From the NCBI GenBank assembly GCA_034505955.1, contig JAPDQK010000028.1, positions 1 to 64,000 on the forward strand: a stretch of 64,000 bases of DNA, given 5' to 3'. Below, one piece after another: positions 57,770 to 64,000 of the stretch. Source of the stretch: Zhuqueibacter pondensis (GTDB lineage: Bacteria; Zhuqueibacterota; Zhuqueibacteria; Zhuqueibacterales; Zhuqueibacteraceae). The first letter of the stretch is position 1. Every line of letters begins with the position of its first letter. The position numbers and the translations under genes were made by a program. The notes under the pieces were generated by a model. It had not been told where the DNA came from and did not search any database. It saw nothing but the letters and a program-made list of their open reading frames with translations.

Positions 57770-57919
57770 GGCTGACCTCCATAAAATGAAAATTGCTCAT
57801 GCCAAATTAGCCGGTTGAAAGCAACATAACGATTTCTTACAAACAAATCAAGGCATAATTTGTTGTACAAAGAATCATAACCGACAACTTTCCGGCGACG
57901 ACTCGTCCAGCCGTCCGGG

Positions 57920-60900
57920 TTACTCCAGCCATTTCTCCAGCATGCCCAAAATATCCTTGCTCTCGAACGGCTTGGTGAGATAATCATTGCAGCCGGCGGC
58001 GAGCGCCTTCTCGCGGTCGCCTTTCATGGCGCGAGCGGTTAATGCAATCACCGGAATGTGTGAGAGTTGTTTTTGGGCTTTGAGCATGCGCGCGACCTGA
58101 TAGCCGTCCATGTCCGGCATCATGATGTCCATCAGGATGAGATCGGGGCGGTGATGTTGCGCCGCCAGCAATGCCTTTTCTCCACCTTCGGCAAAATCCA
58201 CTTGATAGCCGGCATTCTCCAGGATGAATTGCATGGCATAGCGGGTGTTCTCATCATCTTCCACGACAAGAATACGCGACTTCTTGGAGCGTTTGGGCAA
58301 TGGGAAACGAATGGCTGCCTTCTTTTTTTTCGAGGCGACTTCTTTGCTCGCTGCTTTTTTGCTCATCGATTCACTACGAGCGCGACTGCTTCGTGAAATC
58401 TTTTGAGTCGGCGCGATCGAATCCGGAATCTGAATGGTAAATTTCGATCCCCTGCCGGCCTCGCTTTCGACCTCGATCTCGCCGTTGAGAATGGCCAGCA
58501 TTCTCTTCGAGATGGCGAGGCCAAGCCCGGTGCCGGCGTGGCGGCGCGCCTCCGAATTTTCCAATTGGCGAAACGGCTCGAAAATTTCTCTCTGGCGCGA
58601 AGCCGGAATACCGATGCCGGTATCGCGCACCGAGATAACGAGCCGATTATTGCGCATGCGCGCCAACACCTCGATTTCTCCCCATTCGGTAAATTTTACG
58701 GCGTTACCCAGGAGGTTGGTCAACACGCGCGACAAGATGCTGCGATCGCTGCGGAACTGTCTGGTGAGATTGTTGTCGAGGCGCACGCGCAGTGCCAGGT
58801 GCTTTTGCTCACACAACGGTCGAATGGCATCAGTGGCTTCGCGGATGAGCTGCGCCGGATCGAATTTTTCAACTACAGCTTCCATTTTCCCCGCTTCGAT
58901 TTTGCTGAGATCCAGAATGTCATTGAGCAAGGTCAGCAGATTCCTGCCGCTGCGTTGCACCACTTCCAGTTGGCGCTTTTGTTCCTGGTTGAGCTTGCCG
59001 GGAGCCTGGCTCAAAAGAATTTCGGAAAATTGCAAAATCGAATGCATGGGAGTACGCAACTCATGGGAAACGCTCGCCAGAAATTCCGAAATCAATTGGT
59101 TGGCACGTTCCAGCGCCAGGGCTTTTTCGTCAGTTTCGCGGAACAAACGTGCATTCTCAATGGTCAAAGCGGCGCGGTCTGCGATGTCGGTGGCAAAGGC
59201 GACATCATGAGGTTGCATGGCGGCTGAAACACCCATCGGCAGCAGATAGGCCATAAATCCAATACCCCTGCCCCGTGAGTAGAGAGCGAAAATTTGCGCG
59301 TTCACTCCAGCTTTTGGAGAATGTATGGAAGTCAACGAGCGGGCTTTGGTCACTTCTTCGAGGAGGGCTGGGGGCAAGTCCGCCTCGCGCAGTTCGATCA
59401 GAGCAATATCCGTTGTGGCAATGGCGGTGGACAAGCGTGCGTAAAACAATGACGGCAATTCGGTTGGTTCCAACAAACGACTTTTCGGTCGATCGGTTTT
59501 GCCGGAGGTCAAGCCCAACGCACCGAGCCAATCATGTTCATCGACCGGCGGCACGACCACAAGACATGGATACCCAAGAGCTTGGGCACCGATGCCGGCA
59601 ATCTCGGTCACGACTTGCTCGAGGGTGCTGGCGACACGAAAAACTTTGCCGATATCCGCGAGCACACGCGCCTGCCGTTCGTTGCGTTGGTGCAGCGCGA
59701 GCAAGCGACTGTTTTCGATGGCAATGGCCGCGTCATCGGCAAAAATCTCCAGATCGCGAACGCGCGCCAGATTTGGCCGGTGCCCATCCGAGGGACTGAA
59801 GACGGCGATGAGGCCAACGAGCTGATCACGGGAGCGAATGGGCACCAGGAGCGCGTCATTGGCAAGCCACTCAGCATTTTTGACAACTTCGAGGTTGATC
59901 GGCATGAAAGCCAAACGTTTCTTTCCGGGCAAGTGGCGCGAATCAATGAAAAAAGACCGACTCAAGCGGAAGCGTTCGAGCAAATAGGGAGCAAATTCAG
60001 CGTAGGGAATTTGTCGCAATTCGCGCAAGGCGGCAGAGGGATTCGCAAAACCTGCGTTCGCTACCAACGAAAAGAGGTCGTGCTCGCGACGTTGATAAAC
60101 CAAGACGTACTGCCAACCCAATGCGGCGACTGCCTCGCAGACGCTTTGCATGATCACCTCGAGGCTGGCATTCAAACGAATATCTTCGCCAATTTCCATG
60201 AGTTTGGCGAGCTGGTCGATGCGCCGCTGCAGCTCGCCGGCACGTTCCTGCAAGGACGCTTGACTTTCCTTGGCACGGGCGATTGCCGCAGTTTTCGCTT
60301 CGAGCTCTTCGGCTTGCTGCTGCAATTTCGTTTCGAGTTCTTTGCGAGCTGTCACATCGCGCTCGATCCAGAGATAACGAATGATTTTGTCGTCGGCATC
60401 TGCCACCGGGGTGACGGAAAGATCACTGATAAAGGTGCTGCCATCTTTGCGACGGCTGAGCATTTCGCCACGCCACGATTTTTGCTGAAGCAGGCGGCGA
60501 GTGACCTCTGCGAGGCGGCCGCTTTCAACTTCGCTCCGATACGTTTGCGGAGTACGGCCGATGATTTCATTGCGGGCAAATCCGGTGATTCTCTCGAAGG
60601 CCTCATTCACATAGAGAATCTTGCTGTCGAGACCGGTAATGACGACGCCGTCGGTCGTGTTTTCCACACATTGTTGAAAAATGCGCAGGTCTTGAGTCTT
60701 TTCGGCAATCACATTTTCCAACGATCGTGCAGCCAAATGTCGTGAGGTCAAATCCAATATCGCAAGATGCACCCCATATATTTTTTCGTATTTATCGCGC
60801 AATGGTGCTGCAAAGACTTGCAGCAATTTCTCCGTGCCGGCGCTGAGATGGCGAACTTCAATGAGCGAAGATCGGCCACGACGTGCCTCCTGCACCGAGG

Positions 60901-61876
60901 GAATCAGTTTTTGATAGAGGTCATGCGGCAGTAACGCGGAAAATTTTTGTCCGGTGATTTCGGGGAATGATTTTGCATCGGCGGATTGGGCGGGCAAGGC
61001 TGCCGAATCTACGAGCTGCAAAAATTGAGGGTTGGCATAGATGACGCGTTCATCACGGTCGAGATGTGCCACTGCCTCGCGCGTGAAGGCAAGAATGGCG
61101 GCATGGCGCCGGCTTTCCTCTTCGAGCTTGAGCGCATTCTCCAGCAGACCCGTGCGCAGCTCTGATTCCAGGCGCAGAAAGCGCACGTGATCGGCAAATA
61201 GACCGAAGCTGACCATAAGGGCGGCAAGACCAAACGTCGCATAAGCCAGGAGTGAAAGATGTGGTGCAAAATAGGAAAGCGCGATGCCAAAGGCAAACAC
61301 CAGTGAGGCCAGCGCCAGCCAACTCCATAATGCGGCACGCTCATGCCAGAGTCGATAAATGGAAATTCCTGAAGCAATGAGAAAAATTCCCGCAGCGATG
61401 CCTGCAAAAACCTGGCGGAGGGTTTCGAGAAGCGATAGATGAAGGATTCCGTAACTCGTGATGGCACTGCAAGCCAGAATGAGGAGCAGCGCGCTCCAAA
61501 GGAAAATTTGCCACCGGAAAAAAACTCGGCGTGCCTGCGGCGGCTCACGAAGACGTGAAGATGAAATCACGGCGCCGAGCCATAATCCTCCCAAGCCGAT
61601 GCCAAAGGTGTAAAAGAACAGCTCGCCGCTTGCTATTTTTCGCAACCAATACAACCCGAGCAACGCATGGGCGATGGTGGCAAGGACAAAAATCATGATG
61701 AGTAACATGGCCGTGGCAAGGCCGGCAAAAACTCCGAGGCTTTGTATGCGAAAAGCGCGTTCGGCGAGCGCTGCGGCAAAGAGGGTGAGAAAGGCAACGA
61801 TACTGAGAAGGGCGGTCGCGCCGGCCGCATCGAGGGTGAAAGCGGCGTTGCCGCTCGATATGATCCGGTCAAGCAT
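57920..61876 (-). CDS. Hybrid sensor histidine kinase with membrane sensor, PAS and GAF domains
   Basis: 1318 residues. Seven or eight membrane spans (1-230), PAS (about 260-380), PAS with PAC (400-515: IFQQCVENTTDGVVITG…FERITGFARNEIIGRTPQ), coiled coil (512-560), two GAF domains (about 575-725 and 735-915), HisKA with His938 (ASVSHELRTPMHS), HATPase_c (N-box LLGNAVKFT, G1 DTGIGI, G2 GTGLGLAISK), a Lys-rich linker (1165-1200) and a receiver domain with Asp1250 (LILMDIMMPDMDG). It senses an unknown signal at the membrane and inside, and relays phosphate through its own receiver. The nearby NtrC-type regulator is a possible target. Confidence 0.93.
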   Translation of the reverse strand: MLDRIISSGNAAFTLDAAGATALLSIVAFLTLFAAALAERAFRIQSLGVFAGLATAMLLIMIFVLATIAHALLGLYWLRKIASGELFFYTFGIGLGGLWLGAVISSSRLREPPQARRVFFRWQIFLWSALLLILACSAITSYGILHLSLLETLRQVFAGIAAGIFLIASGISIYRLWHERAALWSWLALASLVFAFGIALSYFAPHLSLLAYATFGLAALMVSFGLFADHVRFLRLESELRTGLLENALKLEEESRRHAAILAFTREAVAHLDRDERVIYANPQFLQLVDSAALPAQSADAKSFPEITGQKFSALLPHDLYQKLIPSVQEARRGRSSLIEVRHLSAGTEKLLQVFAAPLRDKYEKIYGVHLAILDLTSRHLAARSLENVIAEKTQDLRIFQQCVENTTDGVVITGLDSKILYVNEAFERITGFARNEIIGRTPQTYRSEVESGRLAEVTRRLLQQKSWRGEMLSRRKDGSTFISDLSVTPVADADDKIIRYLWIERDVTARKELETKLQQQAEELEAKTAAIARAKESQASLQERAGELQRRIDQLAKLMEIGEDIRLNASLEVIMQSVCEAVAALGWQYVLVYQRREHDLFSLVANAGFANPSAALRELRQIPYAEFAPYLLERFRLSRSFFIDSRHLPGKKRLAFMPINLEVVKNAEWLANDALLVPIRSRDQLVGLIAVFSPSDGHRPNLARVRDLEIFADDAAIAIENSRLLALHQRNERQARVLADIGKVFRVASTLEQVVTEIAGIGAQALGYPCLVVVPPVDEHDWLGALGLTSGKTDRPKSRLLEPTELPSLFYARLSTAIATTDIALIELREADLPPALLEEVTKARSLTSIHSPKAGVNAQIFALYSRGRGIGFMAYLLPMGVSAAMQPHDVAFATDIADRAALTIENARLFRETDEKALALERANQLISEFLASVSHELRTPMHSILQFSEILLSQAPGKLNQEQKRQLEVVQRSGRNLLTLLNDILDLSKIEAGKMEAVVEKFDPAQLIREATDAIRPLCEQKHLALRVRLDNNLTRQFRSDRSILSRVLTNLLGNAVKFTEWGEIEVLARMRNNRLVISVRDTGIGIPASRQREIFEPFRQLENSEARRHAGTGLGLAISKRMLAILNGEIEVESEAGRGSKFTIQIPDSIAPTQKISRSSRARSESMSKKAASKEVASKKKKAAIRFPLPKRSKKSRILVVEDDENTRYAMQFILENAGYQVDFAEGGEKALLAAQHHRPDLILMDIMMPDMDGYQVARMLKAQKQLSHIPVIALTARAMKGDREKALAAGCNDYLTKPFESKDILGMLEKWLE

Positions 61877-61964
61877 GGGTACATGTATTTATTTGTGTAG
61901 CGCCAGACTTCCGCCGTACCAGCACGAAAAAGTGGATGACGCTCGCGCGGAAGGTTGACTTCGC

Positions 61965-62420
61965 TTATTCATCAGGATCGAAGCGCGGCCAATCGTTGAC
62001 AGGAAAATTCAGAAGATACGCCCATGCCATCGTTTTACCGTTCTCCGTCTCAACCGAGATCAATTTACGCACAAACAGACTGCGCTCGGCTTGATCCCGC
62101 CAATATCCTTCGATCACGTCAAGCGTATCAAAAAAAGTAACGGGATCGAAAATCTCGAACAATTCGCCTTGAACGCGCTTGCTGTCATCGTGCTGGGGCT
62201 TTTTCTCAGAATTGATCTCCGACGCGCCATTATGCACAGAATTAACCGAGGGCGCATCAATCACCAAACCGGTAAAATCGCCGATGGCATACAACTTTCC
62301 CGGAACCGAAGCAGGCCCCAGGAATCTCGTCTTTTCGCTGGAGAGAAAGCCTGCGCGTTCCTGACCACGCATGAGAACGTCGTAAACAAACAGCACATTA
62401 TGAGGCTCAAACGAATCCAT
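61965..62420 (-). CDS. Gamma-glutamylcyclotransferase (AIG2/GGCT)-like protein
   Basis: 151 residues: NVLFVYDVLMRGQERAGFL stands for the GGCT motif (usually YGSLxxG; here YDVLMRG at 13-19), then PGKLYAIGDFTGLVID, VQGELFEIFDP, and the catalytic Glu104 in LDVIEGYW, then WAYLLN. The fold cyclises gamma-glutamyl or related amine conjugates. The first motif is unusual (Asp for Gly-Ser), so activity should be treated with caution. It lies between two kinase genes and has its own promoter. Confidence 0.82.
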   Translation of the reverse strand: MDSFEPHNVLFVYDVLMRGQERAGFLSSEKTRFLGPASVPGKLYAIGDFTGLVIDAPSVNSVHNGASEINSEKKPQHDDSKRVQGELFEIFDPVTFFDTLDVIEGYWRDQAERSLFVRKLISVETENGKTMAWAYLLNFPVNDWPRFDPDE

Positions 62421-62465
62421 TCACCACAGCCTTTCTGTTACGCAAGCTCAACAAACGATAGTGTT

Positions 62466-62494
62466 AATATAAAAAGTTTGGCGGGGGAATGCAA
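62466..62494 (-). promoter_or_regulatory. Sigma-70-type promoter for the GGCT-like gene
   Basis: On the minus strand TTGCAT (62494-62489), 17-bp spacer, TATATT (62471-62466), 46 bp before ATG 62420. The remaining stretch 62495-62694 is AT-rich and shows no gene. Confidence 0.55.
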
Positions 62495-62694
62495 ATGGAA
62501 AAGCTTGACACAAGGAGTGCATTTGCAGAAATTTTTTATAATTTGCAAAATAACGTGCAACTTTTCTCGAAAGAAACTGTCTAATATAAAGGTTCTGCCA
62601 GTGACGGTTTAATTTGATTGTTACAAATAGAAAACTGCGCCATGAGTGAAAGCTCGGCGGCGAAAAGATAAAGAACCTCCCGCGTGACCTAAAG

Positions 62695-62731
62695 AAAAGG
62701 CGAGACGTGTCCCCCTCACGGATCGCCTTTT
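62695..62731 (-). terminator. Stem-loop terminator after the sensor kinase gene
   Basis: AAAAGGCGA (62695-62703) pairs with TCGCCTTTT (62723-62731) and the interior CGTG (62706-62709) with CACG (62717-62720). On the minus strand the stem ends in TTTT, 19 nt after the kinase stop. Confidence 0.8.
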
Positions 62732-62749
62732 CCATTTTATGCAATCTCC

Positions 62750-64000
62750 TTATGCAATCTCCTCCGCCATGGCAGGGATTGGGCCGGTCGCTTGTTCCGA
62801 AAGCTGTTCGCGCGTGGCCATGGGCAAGATGACAACGAGTTGGGTGCCGCCTTTCGGAACAAAATTGATTTCGACGGTGCCGCCACTTTGCTGAACAAGC
62901 TGGCGCAGTTTCCACAAACCGAGACCGGGATGGGTTGTCGCTTTGGTTTTGAAAAAGGGTAGAAAAACTTTGGTCACCAGTTCCGGGCTGATGCCACGAC
63001 CATTATCGGTCAGGGTCAAGCGGACGCGCGACTGCTCAACCAAGGTTTCAACGTGAATCAGCACTTCGGTGGCATTGGCCTCACGCGAATTGCGGATGGC
63101 CTCGTCGAGACCGGCTTTTATCTTGGGAATCACCATGACCGGTATCGGCTCAGGCATTTCCGGAAGTTGCACCTTCAAGATCTTGCTCCAGCGGCGTTGC
63201 AGGGCATGCAGCATATCACGCAAATCGAGTGGCGCAACCGGAACTTTGGCCAAATATGTGCCAAATTCGATGAGCTGGCGCAAAATCGTGCTCATTTCAT
63301 TGGCCGAAGTTTGCGCCCAATTCACCACCTCCACCGGATTCACCGGTGTGTTTTCTCCTGAGTCCTCACGCCGCGCGACCCCAACCGTAAGCGCGGTTTT
63401 TAACAGATCGAGATAGCCGTGAATGCCAACCAATTTGTTGTTGAGAATATCCCCCATGCCGGCCATGAGGTCGACCAGCGCCAATTGTTTTTGATTTTCG
63501 ATGAGTTTTTGCTCGAGCTGCCGCCATTCAGTGATGTCCTCACACGTAAGAATCACGTAGCGCAATTCGCCCCGCTCGTTTCCCACGCAACAGGCATGCA
63601 CCAGGCAGGGAAATTTCTTCCCATCGTGTTTCAAACCATCCAATTCAATGCCGGTCTGAGTGATCATGGACGTGGGCCGGCCGTTGGATGGCGAAGCGCT
63701 TGTACGCATATCCTCGCGCAGCGCCGCCCAAAGCATGTCGCGTGTCAATTTATCGCTGGCGAGCAGGTTGTGTATTTCCTGACCGAGTAGATCATTCAGG
63801 CTGTAACCAAAAAGCTCGGTGCTGGTGCGATTGGCCTCGACAACGAAACGTTTATTATCAAACACCAACAAGCCGATCGGCATGGAATCTTTGATGTTTG
63901 ACAAGAAGGCATGCGCGTCCTGCAGATTATGCGTCTTCTCTTCGATGAGTTTCTCGAGTTCGATATTGCGCCTGTGCACCTGCCGAATTCGCCAACGATA
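62750..64000 (-). CDS. PAS-domain sensor kinase (5' part outside window), H-box degenerate
   Basis: The frame is open to the window edge. The first visible residues, RWRIRQVHRRNIELEKLIEEKTHNLQ, resemble the helix that follows Y_Y_Y/propeller-type periplasmic sensors. Then a PAS domain (FLSNIKDSMPIGLLVFDNKRFVVEANRTSTELFGYSLNDLLGQEI) and a kinase core. Where the H-box normally reads A-H-x-F/L-N-N the protein has LMAGMGDILNNKLVGIHGYLDLL, with no His at the phospho-acceptor position. The ATPase part looks functional: RNSREANATEV (N-box), DNGRGIS, FFKTKATTHPGLGLWKLRQLV. The sequence GGAGATTGCATAA at the stop is tandemly duplicated (62738-62763). Confidence 0.82.
   Translation of the reverse strand, partial: YRWRIRQVHRRNIELEKLIEEKTHNLQDAHAFLSNIKDSMPIGLLVFDNKRFVVEANRTSTELFGYSLNDLLGQEIHNLLASDKLTRDMLWAALREDMRTSASPSNGRPTSMITQTGIELDGLKHDGKKFPCLVHACCVGNERGELRYVILTCEDITEWRQLEQKLIENQKQLALVDLMAGMGDILNNKLVGIHGYLDLLKTALTVGVARREDSGENTPVNPVEVVNWAQTSANEMSTILRQLIEFGTYLAKVPVAPLDLRDMLHALQRRWSKILKVQLPEMPEPIPVMVIPKIKAGLDEAIRNSREANATEVLIHVETLVEQSRVRLTLTDNGRGISPELVTKVFLPFFKTKATTHPGLGLWKLRQLVQQSGGTVEINFVPKGGTQLVVILPMATREQLSEQATGPIPAMAEEIA

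Overview
This is a bacterial chromosome segment of roughly 50-55% GC, almost certainly a scaffold from a metagenome-assembled genome: it contains one run of 96 Ns (23022-23117) flanked by a 128-bp copy of the same sequence, the signature of two overlapping contig ends that were not merged. Several traits suggest an FCB-type lineage (Bacteroidota/Calditrichota/KSB1-like): a Por/T9SS-type C-terminal sorting domain, a menaquinone methyltransferase, archaeal-type phosphatidylserine decarboxylase, PurS/PurQ split FGAM synthase, Rpn-type nuclease and many NHL/propeller secreted proteins. This placement is inference; no rRNA or tRNA gene was seen.

Layout. 1-2100: a 5'-truncated IS110-type transposase, palindromic debris and menG/ubiE. 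2100-8550 (+): MrfA-like helicase, sfsA, an alpha/beta hydrolase, an M28 peptidase and a caspase-like protease whose catalytic cysteine codon is UGA. 8600-13440: gatB and gatA (-) interleaved with three toxin-antitoxin (TA)-like modules (a DUF6516-like pair, MazEF and a doubly frameshifted MNT-HEPN pair). 13440-14100: a repeat-rich gene-free stretch. 14100-25230 (-): two tatA genes, a DUF4321 protein and a purine/phospholipid operon (purB-purC-psd-pssA-purS-purQ) split between purS and purQ by three secreted-protein genes. 25238-28970 (-): HicBA, two retropepsin-like genes (one dead), fructose-6-phosphate aldolase, truA, ecfT. 28970-29630: structured tandem repeats. 29630-33000 (+): M20 peptidase and two M29-type aminopeptidase paralogues. 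33000-35600 (-): lipoprotein and MFS transporter. 36000-45460: methylmalonyl-CoA epimerase, small proteins, a second MazF-type module, archaeal-like ATP-dependent DNA ligase, Rpn nuclease, uvrC, an NHL-repeat protein and a DUF2279-like protein. 45450-49780 (-): two non-pyrrolysine MttB-type methyltransferases with a corrinoid protein, i.e. a methylamine/betaine-type demethylation cluster. 49870-64000 (-): a propeller-phosphoesterase lipoprotein, another DUF6516-type pair, LysM protein, an NtrC-type regulator, a VapBC pair with broken vapC, a large hybrid histidine kinase and a second kinase cut by the window end.

Three themes stand out. (1) TA-like modules are very dense (seven in 64 kb), sit inside housekeeping operons, and several are decaying. 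(2) Several families of dispersed intergenic repeats occur, and some run into genes, supplying linkers, a possible signal peptide and C-terminal tails. (3) A 12-bp palindromic unit of the form CTRCG-NN-CGYAG recurs at about eleven places, and in pairwise comparison looks like a micro-insertion inside otherwise matching repeats. The caspase UGA codon followed by a SECIS-like hairpin is the single most testable oddity.
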